A stretch of 64,000 nt of DNA from Clostridiales bacterium. Its GTDB lineage: Bacteria > Bacillota_A > Clostridia > Oscillospirales > Oscillospiraceae. Shown piece by piece: positions 1-8,065 of this stretch. The translations under genes were made by a program, and so were the position numbers. The stretch lies in NCBI GenBank assembly GCA_019410105.1, contig DXTB01000002.1:126855-190854 (forward strand), in the 5' to 3' direction. The notes under the pieces are model-generated. The model saw nothing but the letters and a program-made list of their open reading frames with translations. It did not search any database and was not told the origin of the DNA. How positions within the stretch are numbered: position 1 is the stretch's first letter; each line of letters starts with the position of its first letter.

Positions 1-566
1 ATAGTGCCGATCCCCAGACCCTGGAGCCGATGGAAGAAGAGCAGGGAGAGGAGCAGGGCTGTGGACACCAGCGTGGCGTCGAAAGCCGTCTTTACATTGC
101 CGAACTGTCGGCCGGTGACGACTGCGATGGCCTGGACGATCCCCTCACCGGGGACCATCAGCACCCGGGGCGCCACCTCGACGCTGATGCCGAAGCCCAG
201 CACGGCGCAGCCCACGGCCAGCGCCAGCAGCCGCATGGGCAGCACACCGACCTCCATCCAGGAGAGGAGTCCCATGCTCACATCAATGAACAGGCTGAAC
301 ACCACATTCACAGCAACCTGTAGGAGCTGAACGGGACGGAAGTCCTTCCGCAGCAGCAGGACCTGCGCCAGAATGAACAGCATATTCATCAAAAAAGTGA
401 ACTGTCCCAGCGTGACGGGAAAGCGGAGGCTCAGCACATAGGGCAGGCTGGAGATGGGGGAGGTCCCCAGCGCGGCCTTGGTAATCAGGGCCACGCCGAA
501 GGCGTTCAGCAGGACTCCGGCAGTGAACCAGCCATAGCGGGAGAGAGCGATTTTTATGGAGTGCAT
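1..566 (-). CDS. YczE/YitT-type membrane protein, partial
   Basis: The reading frame starts at an ATG at 566 with an AAAAGGA ribosome binding site just upstream and runs off the left edge with its C-terminus missing. My translation begins MHSIKIALSRYGWFTAGVLL and continues with several hydrophobic segments and the pattern NAFGVALITKAALGTSPIS, typical of the YczE/YyaS family of integral membrane proteins. The family has no firm biochemical role; some members sit beside transport or regulatory genes. The family call is from the pattern and topology only. Confidence 0.7.
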   Translation of the reverse strand, partial: MHSIKIALSRYGWFTAGVLLNAFGVALITKAALGTSPISSLPYVLSLRFPVTLGQFTFLMNMLFILAQVLLLRKDFRPVQLLQVAVNVVFSLFIDVSMGLLSWMEVGVLPMRLLALAVGCAVLGFGISVEVAPRVLMVPGEGIVQAIAVVTGRQFGNVKTAFDATLVSTALLLSLLFFHRLQGLGIGT

Positions 567-617
567 CTTGTTGGATCCGTCCTTTTTCGCAGAATACAGG
601 GGGTACCGGTCAACGTG

Positions 618-1406
618 TCAGCCGGCGTCCAGAATGGCCTTTACAGCCTCCCGGGTGGAGCGGGCGGGAAACAGCTCATAGCCCACCAGCCCTGTGTAGC
701 CGGCGGCCTCCAGCGCCTTGTAGACCCGGGGGAAGGCGATCTCCCCGGTACCGGGCTCACGGCGGCCGGGGGCGTCTGCCGCGTGGACATGGCCGAAGGT
801 ATCGGCGTACTGCCGGATGGTGTCGCAGAGGCGGCCCTCGTTCAGCTGCATGTGGTAGATGTCATACAGGACCTTCAGGCGGGGAGAGCCGATCAGGCGT
901 ACCAGCTCCGCCGCCGTCTGCGTGTCCCGCAGAAAATTGCCGGGGTGGTCTGTGGAGATGTTCAGCGGCTCCAGATAGAGGGTGACGCCTGCCTCCTCCG
1001 CCAGGCGGGCGCTGGCGGCAAGGCCCGCGTATAGGGAGCAGAGCTTCACCGTGTGGGAGAGGTCCTCCCGGGGCGCCAGCACCACGCCCCCCGGCCCCAG
1101 ACCGTTGGAGTGGACGGTGACGCCGGAGGCGCCCAGGAACCGGGCCGCCTCCAGAGAGCGGTGCAGAAAGGCCAGATACGCCTCCCGCTGGGCAGGGTCG
1201 ATCAGAGAGAGGTCCGCGTCCCCGTTGAAGCCGCAGACAGGGATCCCGGCCCGATCTGATGCCGATTTGACGGCAGAGAGGTCCCGGTCCGCCCAGCTCC
1301 AGAACTCCACGGCGTCAAAGCCGTCCTCCTTTGCCGCCTGGAACCGGTCCAGGAAGGGCAGCTCCAGGTACAGCGTGTCAATGCAGGCGGAACGTCTCAG
1401 CTTCAT
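618..1406 (-). CDS. Hydroxypyruvate isomerase-like TIM-barrel protein
   Basis: The 262-residue protein starts at ATG 1406, behind a GGAGG site; longer upstream starts would cross the promoter. It belongs to the xylose-isomerase-like TIM-barrel (AP endonuclease 2) superfamily. It carries the hydroxypyruvate isomerase signature: EPLN with DHPG, LYDIYHMQ, then GHVHAADAPGRREPGTGEI and a late GYELFP, which together supply the Glu, Asp, His and Glu metal and catalytic residues. The likely reaction is interconversion of hydroxypyruvate and tartronate semialdehyde or a related sugar isomerisation. It is transcribed alone from a clear promoter with a palindrome near the transcript start, so it is probably repressor-controlled. 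The exact substrate is not certain. Confidence 0.8.
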   Translation of the reverse strand: MKLRRSACIDTLYLELPFLDRFQAAKEDGFDAVEFWSWADRDLSAVKSASDRAGIPVCGFNGDADLSLIDPAQREAYLAFLHRSLEAARFLGASGVTVHSNGLGPGGVVLAPREDLSHTVKLCSLYAGLAASARLAEEAGVTLYLEPLNISTDHPGNFLRDTQTAAELVRLIGSPRLKVLYDIYHMQLNEGRLCDTIRQYADTFGHVHAADAPGRREPGTGEIAFPRVYKALEAAGYTGLVGYELFPARSTREAVKAILDAG

Positions 1407-1429
1407 GGGGGGGGCCTCCTCGCAAAGAG

Positions 1430-1453
1430 ACATCCTGTCCGCGGACAGGATGT
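1430..1453. promoter_or_regulatory. Perfect 24-bp palindromic operator candidate
   Basis: A perfect 24-bp inverted repeat (half site ACATCCTGTCCG) lies between the -10 box at 1465-1470 and the start codon at 1406. It overlaps the expected transcript start, where a repressor of the LacI or GntR type would block initiation of the isomerase gene. Confidence 0.6.
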
Positions 1454-1464
1454 GGAATATGATT

Positions 1465-1493
1465 ACTTTACACCCTGGGGCAGGAGCTGTCAA
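1465..1493 (-). promoter_or_regulatory. Promoter of the isomerase gene
   Basis: On the minus strand TTGACA (1488-1493) is followed after exactly 17 bp by TAAAGT (1465-1470). This is a sigma-A type promoter about 60 bp upstream of the start codon at 1406. The stretch 1494-1687 holds nothing else I recognise. Confidence 0.65.
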
Positions 1494-1687
1494 CAGGCAC
1501 CGTTTCCATCTTCCGGCTTCACCGGACAGCCCTGGCCGCCTGAATAGAGGCCGACCGGGAAGGGCTGTGCCCGGCGGCATTTGCCTGGACGGGCCCCGGG
1601 GGAGACCCTTTCCTGAAATCACAGGGGATTGGAGCCGATAACGCTTTGCAGCACCCGGCAGATTCCGAAAAGACGCTCTCCATAAGG

Positions 1688-1715
1688 AGAGGCCGGCGCG
1701 GATGCGCCGGCCTCT
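1688..1715 (-). terminator. Hairpin terminator after SLH protein gene
   Basis: A perfect 12-bp stem (AGAGGCCGGCGC) with a 4-nt loop lies 12 bp past the stop codon of the SLH gene. The following T-run is weak, so termination efficiency is uncertain. Confidence 0.6.
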
Positions 1716-1727
1716 GAAAGGCGAAAC

Positions 1728-4700
1728 TCACATCAGGTTGTAGAGGATCTTGGCCATCTGACCCCGGGTGATGTTGGCTCCGGGCTGGAACGTGCCGTCC
1801 GCATAGCCGCTGATGACGCCCTGGGCCGCCATGGTCTGGATGTAGTAGGTGGCGTAGGCAGGGATGGAGGCGGTGTCGGAGAAGGTCAGCTCGACAATGG
1901 CGTAGCCCTTCTCCTGGGTACGGCCGATCATGGCGGCGGCCTGGGCCCGGGTCAGGGACCCGCCGGGATTGAAGTACAGCCGTCCGTCGCTGCCGGTGGA
2001 GCCGTTGATGATGCCCTCGGTGTACAGGGCCTTCACCGCCGTCAGGGCGTAATCCCCGATGGAGGCGTTGTCCGCGAAGGGCAGCGTCACGCTCTCATAC
2101 TGGGTGCCGTCCAGCCCCAGGTAGCGATACAGCATCACCGCGAACTGCTGGCGGGAGATGTTGTCGTTGGGCCGGAAGGTGCCGTCGGCATAGCCGGTGG
2201 TGATATTGGCGTTGTACAGGAAGTCCACATAGGTGGCCGCCCAGTAGTCGTTGATGTCCGTGAACTTGTGGTCCACGCCGTAGGGCTCCACATCCACGGA
2301 GGCCCGGCCGATGTTGCCGGAGAGGTCCCGGGCGGTGATGGTGATCCGCATGGCCTCGTGGCTCTCCCCGGGGCCGGGCAGGGCCACGGTCACAAGACCG
2401 GTGGCGGGATCATAGCTGCCGTAGGGGGCGCCGTTGTAGGTGACGGTGACGCTGCCCGCCGGCAGGATGCCATCCACCGCGTCGGCGACCGAGGCGGTCA
2501 CCTGCCAGAGGGAATTGTCGAGGGAGGCAGAGACCACAGGCGCCGCGTTGTCCGGCGTGCCGGAGGCGGTGGCGGTGATGTGGTCGATATAGATGGTGCC
2601 GGTCCGGGGCGTGTCGGCGTACACCAGACCCTCCCCGGCGGCGGTGGCGGGGACACTGACCTGCAGGCCCAAGATCTCATACCAGTCGCCCAGGTTCGCG
2701 AAGGTCACCTGTTTCCAGCCGGTGAAGTCCAGCGTCACGCTGCCGCCCGTCAGATAGCCCTTCGTGCCGTTGCTGCACAGCAGGGAGAGGATGTTGCCGG
2801 AGCCGTCGCCGTAGACCCACATGTGCAGGGCATTGTACGTGGAGCGGTCGATGACGGTGCTCTTGACCGCCCGCCACTGGGAGGTATAGGCCCCGGCGCC
2901 GAAGCCGCCGTCGGCCTCGGTGAGGGTGTAGTCCACCCGGGCGGAACCCCGGCCCAGCCGGACAGTGTCGGCGCTGTGGTTCAGGCTGAAGTCCAGTCCG
3001 CCGCCGTTTCCGCGGAAGATGGTGGTGCTGCCCTCAAAGGACTCTACCTCCATGACGCCGCCGGCGGAGACCGTGCCGGAGCTGGAGACGGTGACGGGGA
3101 TGGAGACTCTGGCCCGGCCGGCGGAGACGGTGATGGTGCCGGTGCCGGGCGCGGCGGCAGTAAAGAGGCCGTGCTCATCCACCGTGCCGATGTCGCCGGT
3201 GACCTCCCAGGTGAAGGCTTCTGGATCCGCCTTCAGGGAGATGTGGTTGTAGGCGGCGGTGGCGGCCAGCTGGGTGGTGGTGCCGGTGGCGGCATTCAGC
3301 GTGGTGAGCGCGGTGCCGCTGCTGTCCCGGATCACCACGTCCGTGGGATCCTCGATGGCGTAGACGGTGGTAGAGCCTTCTCTGCGGCCGCTGGAGGCGG
3401 TGACGGTGATCTCACCGCCCCGTTTCGGGGTGGTGAGGATATTGCCGTCCAGCTCCCCGTCGGAGGCCTCCAGGTCGTAGTCATAGTCCTCGTCCATGGG
3501 GATGTAGTTGGTGTCTACGGCGGCGGCGGAGATCTCCACCTTGCTGCCCGCCAGAACGTAGGCGTTGTCCGCCTGGACGTAGAAGTGGCCCAGTTCGCCG
3601 GTGGGCTCATTGGTGGCCACCAGGAACAGGTGGTTGGCCACCGCCCGCTCACTGCCGTCGGAGGGGCGGTTGATGGTAGCGGCGGTGGTGTCGTCGGGCT
3701 GCGTCACGGTGATGGTGGTGGAGCCGCCGCCGTCCAGGCCGATGGCGGCCACGCAGCCCAGCTCGATCATCCGCTGGGCCACCTGGCTCAGGCTGGCGCC
3801 GATGGAGTGGCCGGACCGGCGGCCGTCGATGGTATAGAACACCACGGTGCCGTCAGCTGTCACACCCACCGCCGTGCGGGGGTTCACCCCGGAGGGCAGA
3901 CCGGAGACCACGGCGCCGTCCTGCACCAGGGAGTATAAGGCACCCACGGCGTACTGCACATCGTTCCACGCCTCATTGGCGGCGGAGACGGTGACGGTCA
4001 CCGTGGCGCCCACAGGGATGTTCCGCAGGGCGTCGGTGTAGTAGGTGTTGGAGAGGGCGTTGGCGGAGAGGACGATCTGGTCCGGCCCGATGGCCGTTGC
4101 GGAGGTGGCCTCGATCACCTGGTCCACCACCAGCGTCATGGTGCCGCCGATGGAGAGGGAGCCGTCCACGATGGTGCACAGCACGTCCACGCCGGCCTCG
4201 GTATTGCCGGTGGTGTGCCGGTTGTTGAAGTCGTATGTATAGAGGTAGATGCCGCCGGTGGAGACCCGGGCCTTGTTGATGCCGGCCACCGTGCGGATGA
4301 TGTCCGTGAAGTACCCGCTGCTGTCCGAACCCTGATAGCCCAGGTTGGCGGAGATGGAGAGTCCGGGCTTGCCGATGACAGCAGAGCCATCCTCCCGGAA
4401 ACCCATGGCGTAGTAGCCGCCGTCGCTGCTGAGGACCTCTCCCTCCGACACCAGGATGCCGATGGGCAGGCCGTTGGAGGTGTTGAAGAAGTCGCCATTG
4501 ATGCCCGCCACCACCCGGTAGCCCTGGCTCTCCAGTGCCCGGGCCGCAGAGGTGACCGTGGTGCGGGTGGTCAGGGAGTCCCCGAAGGTGACGATGGGCG
4601 TCACATCTGCATTGGGCTCGTATGTGACGACGTTCTCCGTCCGCAGGTCGGAGTACGCAGTACTCCAAAACACATTGGTGGAGAGCTGGGTCTTCTGGTT

Positions 4701-4826
4701 CAAAAGAGTGCCCTTGGAGGTCAGGTCCTCGCCCATGGCCTCGGACGCGGCGGCGGTGAGGCCCAGGGAGCAAAGAAGCGTGAACGCCAAAAACAGGGAC
4801 AGGGTTTTGCGCAGGGTGTTTTTCAT
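1728..4826 (-). CDS. Secreted SLH-domain phosphodiester glycosidase
   Basis: The protein has 1,032 residues. The start at 4826 has a GGAGG site and gives a signal peptide (MKNTLRKTLSLFLAFTLLCS). The N-terminal third is a phosphodiester glycosidase (NAGPA, DUF2233) domain, recognisable from VAGINGDFFNTSNGLPIGILV and a later GLDGGGSTT. The middle has Ig-like modules and a carbohydrate-binding-like segment. The C-terminus holds three S-layer homology repeats (FTDINDYWA, FADNASIGDYA, FSDTASIPAYA), which usually anchor proteins to pyruvylated secondary cell-wall polymer. It is probably an exported surface enzyme that removes sugars from phosphodiester-linked glycans. The substrate is unknown. Confidence 0.85.
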   Translation of the reverse strand: MKNTLRKTLSLFLAFTLLCSLGLTAAASEAMGEDLTSKGTLLNQKTQLSTNVFWSTAYSDLRTENVVTYEPNADVTPIVTFGDSLTTRTTVTSAARALESQGYRVVAGINGDFFNTSNGLPIGILVSEGEVLSSDGGYYAMGFREDGSAVIGKPGLSISANLGYQGSDSSGYFTDIIRTVAGINKARVSTGGIYLYTYDFNNRHTTGNTEAGVDVLCTIVDGSLSIGGTMTLVVDQVIEATSATAIGPDQIVLSANALSNTYYTDALRNIPVGATVTVTVSAANEAWNDVQYAVGALYSLVQDGAVVSGLPSGVNPRTAVGVTADGTVVFYTIDGRRSGHSIGASLSQVAQRMIELGCVAAIGLDGGGSTTITVTQPDDTTAATINRPSDGSERAVANHLFLVATNEPTGELGHFYVQADNAYVLAGSKVEISAAAVDTNYIPMDEDYDYDLEASDGELDGNILTTPKRGGEITVTASSGRREGSTTVYAIEDPTDVVIRDSSGTALTTLNAATGTTTQLAATAAYNHISLKADPEAFTWEVTGDIGTVDEHGLFTAAAPGTGTITVSAGRARVSIPVTVSSSGTVSAGGVMEVESFEGSTTIFRGNGGGLDFSLNHSADTVRLGRGSARVDYTLTEADGGFGAGAYTSQWRAVKSTVIDRSTYNALHMWVYGDGSGNILSLLCSNGTKGYLTGGSVTLDFTGWKQVTFANLGDWYEILGLQVSVPATAAGEGLVYADTPRTGTIYIDHITATASGTPDNAAPVVSASLDNSLWQVTASVADAVDGILPAGSVTVTYNGAPYGSYDPATGLVTVALPGPGESHEAMRITITARDLSGNIGRASVDVEPYGVDHKFTDINDYWAATYVDFLYNANITTGYADGTFRPNDNISRQQFAVMLYRYLGLDGTQYESVTLPFADNASIGDYALTAVKALYTEGIINGSTGSDGRLYFNPGGSLTRAQAAAMIGRTQEKGYAIVELTFSDTASIPAYATYYIQTMAAQGVISGYADGTFQPGANITRGQMAKILYNLM

Positions 4827-4874
4827 GTCATACCTCCATAAGCTGCAGCTGAGATGGTCTACATAATCCTCTTC

Positions 4875-4903
4875 AGAATAGCATAAACAGGCGGAAAAGT
4901 AAA
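4875..4903 (-). promoter_or_regulatory. Possible promoter of the SLH gene
   Basis: On the minus strand TTTACT (4898-4903) and TATTCT (4875-4880) are separated by 17 bp, about 50 bp upstream of the start codon. The match to consensus is moderate. Confidence 0.4.
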
Positions 4904-4999
4904 TGGGAATGGGGCAACAAAATCCACCAGATTGCACAGAGTCTCCCAAATACAAGACGGCGTCTGCGGGAAAAAAGTTCCGCCCGCCGCAGAAAAGAC

Positions 5000-5028
5000 T
5001 TGGAGAAACCGGCGCGGTGTATTACAAT
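5000..5028 (+). promoter_or_regulatory. Promoter of ferredoxin gene
   Basis: TTGGAG (5000-5005) and TACAAT (5023-5028) are 17 bp apart and sit 44 bp upstream of the ferredoxin start codon. Confidence 0.55.
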
Positions 5029-5071
5029 AAAAGGGAACAGCGGGCGCAGCCCGCGGAAAAGGAGGAAGCGC

Positions 5072-5263
5072 ATGACAGTCAATGTGGACGCCTCCCGGTG
5101 TATCGGCTGCGGGATGTGCGCGGCGGCGGTGCCGGCCGTGTTTCAGATCCAGGGGCGGGTGTCCGTGGTGCAGGCCCAGCCCCGGACCCCGGCGGAGGAG
5201 GCGGGGGCCTTCGACGCGGCCAACGGCTGCCCGGTCAATGCCATCCGGGCCCGGAAGGCATGA
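5072..5263 (+). CDS. 4Fe-4S ferredoxin
   Basis: This is a 63-residue cytoplasmic electron carrier. The start at 5072 has GGAGG 6 bp upstream. CIGCGMC near the N-terminus and GCPVNAI near the C-terminus supply the four cysteines (CxxCxxC plus CP) that bind one [4Fe-4S] cluster, as in single-cluster clostridial ferredoxins. The acidic composition fits. It has its own promoter and terminator and converges with hemW. Its redox partner cannot be read from the sequence. Confidence 0.88.
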   Translation: MTVNVDASRCIGCGMCAAAVPAVFQIQGRVSVVQAQPRTPAEEAGAFDAANGCPVNAIRARKA

Positions 5264-5270
5264 GAAAGAA

Positions 5271-5305
5271 CCGCCCGCCGGAGCATTCCAGCGGGCGGCT
5301 TTTTT
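5271..5305 (+). terminator. Rho-independent terminator of ferredoxin gene
   Basis: An 8-bp CCGCCCGC / GCGGGCGG stem is followed by a run of T, 7 bp past the ferredoxin stop codon. It may also serve the convergent hemW transcript. Confidence 0.75.
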
Positions 5306-5308
5306 CAT

Positions 5309-6520
5309 TCAATCCAGGTTCACCCGGAAATCTCCCCGGGCGGCGGCATCGGCCCGCCGCTGTTTGTCCGCGGCCAGGGCATCCAGCATCCCACCGATGA
5401 TCTGGTTGGACACCAGAAAGCCCCGGGGCGTCAGGTGCCAGCGGCCGTCCTCCGCCACCGCATAGCCGGCCCTGGCGCACTGGTCCAGGAAGGGCAGAAA
5501 GCAGGTGAACCGGCGGCGGAAGCGGCGCTCAAATGCCTTGGGGTCCAAACCCGCCGTGGTCCGCAGGCCCAGCATTACCCATTCGGTGTCCCGGTCCAGG
5601 GGTGGGATGCGGTCGCTCTCCGACAGCATGGGGGCGTGGTCCCGCACGCCCCGGATATAGCCCTCCAGATCCTTTGTGTAGGCGTACCGCACACCGCCGA
5701 AGTCCGAGTGGGCGCCGGGGCCGAAGCCGGCGTACTCCCCCAGGGTCCAGTATTTCAGATTGTGCCGGGAGGCGCAGCCCGGCTTTGCGAAGTTGGAGAT
5801 CTCATACTGCTCATAGCCCTGGGCCTTCAGGAACTCCACCGTGTAGAGATACATGTCCGCCTGGGCGTCGTCCCCCGGCAGACCCGCGGTCCCCCGCCGG
5901 GCAAAAAGGGGCGTACCCTCCTCTACCTTCAACCCATAGCAGGAGAGATGCTCCGGCGTCAGGTCCAAGGCAGCGGAAAGGTTTTTCTGCCACCCCTCCA
6001 GCGTCTGATGGGGCAGGCCGTAAATCAAATCCAGGGAGAGATTCTGGAACTTGGCCTTCCGGGCGGCCTCCACGGCGGCTTCCGTCTGAGCCATGGTGTG
6101 CACCCGGCCGATCTCCGAGAGCTCTTCGTCATCGGCGGACTGCATTCCCAGGGAGAGGCGGTTGAACCCGCACCGGCGCAGGGTGCGCAGCTCTTTCCAG
6201 TCCCCGGCGGAGTCGGGATTGGCCTCCAGGGTGATCTCCGCCTGCTTGTCCACCTTGTATTTTTTCAGAATGGTCTTCAGGATCTTCACCAGCCGCTTGG
6301 TCCCCAGATAGCTGGGGGTGCCGCCGCCGAAGTACACGGTGTCGACCAGATGGCCCGCCGCGAAGGGGGCGGTCTCCGCCAGATGGGCGCACAGGGCATC
6401 TGTGTAGTCGTCCATCCGGCTCTCGGACCGGGGCAGGGAGTAGAAGTCGCAGTAGACGCACTTGCTCTTGCAGAAGGGAATGTGGATATACAGGCCCAGC
6501 GGGGCGGGCATGGGTCTCAT
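5309..6520 (-). CDS. hemW: Radical SAM heme chaperone HemW
   Basis: The 403-residue protein starts at ATG 6520, which has GGAGG 6 bp upstream; an in-frame ATG 18 bp further out lacks a site. The N-terminal LGLYIHIPFCKSKCVYCDFY contains the radical SAM CxxxCxxC motif with the extra HemW-type cysteine context. VYFGGGTPS and the later LGLRTTAGLD follow the HemW pattern. The family binds heme and inserts it into respiratory enzymes, and was formerly annotated as oxygen-independent coproporphyrinogen oxidase. It is transcribed convergently with the ferredoxin gene. Confidence 0.87.
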   Translation of the reverse strand: MRPMPAPLGLYIHIPFCKSKCVYCDFYSLPRSESRMDDYTDALCAHLAETAPFAAGHLVDTVYFGGGTPSYLGTKRLVKILKTILKKYKVDKQAEITLEANPDSAGDWKELRTLRRCGFNRLSLGMQSADDEELSEIGRVHTMAQTEAAVEAARKAKFQNLSLDLIYGLPHQTLEGWQKNLSAALDLTPEHLSCYGLKVEEGTPLFARRGTAGLPGDDAQADMYLYTVEFLKAQGYEQYEISNFAKPGCASRHNLKYWTLGEYAGFGPGAHSDFGGVRYAYTKDLEGYIRGVRDHAPMLSESDRIPPLDRDTEWVMLGLRTTAGLDPKAFERRFRRRFTCFLPFLDQCARAGYAVAEDGRWHLTPRGFLVSNQIIGGMLDALAADKQRRADAAARGDFRVNLD

Positions 6521-6646
6521 GGGGATTCCTCCAAACACACAAATCTTCGGGCAACAGTGTACTCCCTTCCGCGCAGGTTTGCAAGTGCGTATAGTTTCCG
6601 AACAAGCAGGAGACCCTATGGGAAAATGGCCTGGAGGGGATTTTCA

Positions 6647-7084
6647 ATGAATATGACGCCGCAGGAATACCAGCAGTATGTGAAGCAGAAGGCCCCCAAG
6701 TCGCCGCTGCTGAAGGATACGGTCCTGGCCTTTGTAGTGGGCGGGGCCATCTGCGTGGTGGGCCAGCTGATCCTGAACGGCTGGACTGCCGCCGGCCTGG
6801 AGGAAAAGACGGCGGGCACCGCCACCTCCTGCACGCTGGTGTTTCTCTCCGCCCTGCTGACGGGGCTGAACCTGTACAACAAGCTGGCCCGCTTTGGCGG
6901 CGCCGGGACGCTGGTGCCCATCACCGGCTTTGCCAACGCGGTGGTCTCACCGGCCATCGACTTCCGCAGCGAGGGATTCGTCACTGGCATGGCGGCCAAG
7001 ATGTTCCTGATCGCCGGGCCGGTGATCGTGTTCGGCACCCTGGCCTCGGTGATTTACGGCGTGGTCCTGGTGCTGCTCGGCTGA
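6647..7084 (+). CDS. spoVAC: Stage V sporulation protein AC
   Basis: The 145-residue membrane protein begins MNMTPQEYQQYVKQKAPKSP and continues LAFVVGGAICVVGQ, the SpoVAC signature. Further hydrophobic segments and the conserved PITGFANAVVSPAIDF loop follow. SpoVA proteins form the channel moving dipicolinic acid into the forespore and out on germination. The start at 6647 has GGAGGGG about 10 bp upstream. spoVAD and spoVAE are not adjacent here. This gene is the main evidence that the host forms endospores. Confidence 0.85.
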   Translation: MNMTPQEYQQYVKQKAPKSPLLKDTVLAFVVGGAICVVGQLILNGWTAAGLEEKTAGTATSCTLVFLSALLTGLNLYNKLARFGGAGTLVPITGFANAVVSPAIDFRSEGFVTGMAAKMFLIAGPVIVFGTLASVIYGVVLVLLG

Positions 7085-7172
7085 AGCGGGAATGCCATGC
7101 CGTCCCGCTTTGGGGATGCTGCACCCACAGAGGCTTCCTATATCCTAAATATATCCGATCTCAAAAGTCAGA

Positions 7173-7208
7173 AGACCGCCCCGGCGCTGTGCAGCGCCGG
7201 GGCGGTCT
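7173..7208. terminator. Strong hairpin between spoVAC and desulfoferrodoxin
   Basis: A perfect 17-bp inverted repeat with a 2-nt loop lies in the convergent region after spoVAC and just past the desulfoferrodoxin stop. There is no long T-run, but its position suggests a bidirectional terminator. Confidence 0.6.
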
Positions 7209-7221
7209 GGTGTCTCGCAGC

Positions 7222-7596
7222 TTACAGGTCCTTCTTCCAAAGACCGTGGAGGTTGCAGTAGGCATAAACGGCCTTGGCAGTCTGGCCCTCCGCCAGGGTG
7301 AACACGGCCTCCGGCGCCTCCTCCGGGTGGAACCAGTGGATCAGGGCGTCGCGCTCAGTCTCCACCACCACCCACTGGATAAAGTGCTCGGCGGTCATGG
7401 GATGGGTGACAGAGCCCACGTCCACCTTCACCAGACTGCCCTCCACCGTGACGGCAGGCACGTGCTTCTCCTGGGCGGCGTCGGTGACACCGGCCTCCAG
7501 CACATGCATCTCCTCGCCGCAGCACTTCACGGGCACCTGGGCGGAGGTGAGCTTGGTGATGACATTGCCGCAATGTTTGCAGATATAGAACTTCAT
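7222..7596 (-). CDS. Desulfoferrodoxin (superoxide reductase)
   Basis: This is a 124-residue cytoplasmic protein. The start at 7596 has an AAGGAG site, and MKFYICKHCGNVI is the usual N-terminus. A desulforedoxin-type rubredoxin-like iron site (CKHC with KCCGE) is followed by the superoxide reductase domain. The catalytic iron ligands are visible as EKHVP, THPMTAEHFIQW and CNLHGLW (four His, one Cys). It reduces superoxide to hydrogen peroxide without making oxygen, as expected in an anaerobe. Confidence 0.9.
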   Translation of the reverse strand: MKFYICKHCGNVITKLTSAQVPVKCCGEEMHVLEAGVTDAAQEKHVPAVTVEGSLVKVDVGSVTHPMTAEHFIQWVVVETERDALIHWFHPEEAPEAVFTLAEGQTAKAVYAYCNLHGLWKKDL

Positions 7597-8065
7597 ATAG
7601 AATTCTCCTTTTTCCGTTTTTTGAAATACTTTCAAGGGGAGAGGGATTTCTTCTGGCAATATATTAGCATATCCAAATGTGCGCATATATTGCATTTGCA
7701 ACTACAAAAAAATTCCGGGCATCCGGATGGCTGAAAAGGCGCTCTGTAAAAGCATCTGATCCGAAAAACGGAGCGTCCGGCCGGGGTGTGCGCGGCGCGG
7801 TATTTTTTTCGTATTTCAAAAGTTGACATAACGGTGTGGAAAACTCTGTGGAGAATGTGCAAAACCCCGATGAAAAGGGCATTGAGCTGGGTGACGGCCA
7901 GGTTATGAGAAATTTTACGCAATAACATTTTTGTAAAATTTGTGTGAAGAGTCGGGAAGCGGGCGGGATCACGGCGTCTTTTGGGGGAGCACTTGAAGGA
8001 CAGCGCCGGGTGTGCTACAATAAATTTATGAATTTTACGGCAGACACTGCCTTTGGAGGAACTTA
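7597..8065. other. Divergent intergenic region, desulfoferrodoxin/parE
   Basis: These 469 bp separate two divergent genes. The only confident signal is the parE promoter at 7993-8021. The middle is AT-rich, with two TGTGGA-containing 9-mers (near 7837 and 7850) that resemble weak DnaA boxes; I do not call an origin from them. No open frame with a ribosome site was seen. Confidence 0.4.
7993..8021 (+). promoter_or_regulatory. parE promoter
   Basis: TTGAAG (7993-7998) and TACAAT (8016-8021) are 17 bp apart, 44 bp upstream of the parE start codon. Confidence 0.6.

Noticed and set aside
2268..3938. Long plus-strand open frame opposite the SLH gene.
   Set aside because: Its composition is an antisense artefact of GC-rich codons (Gly, Val, Asp, His repeats) with no ribosome site. 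The minus-strand frame has a signal peptide and SLH repeats.
7800..7960. Possible oriC with DnaA-like boxes upstream of parE.
   Set aside because: Only two imperfect TGTGGA-containing 9-mers were seen, and no dnaA, dnaN or other origin genes are nearby.
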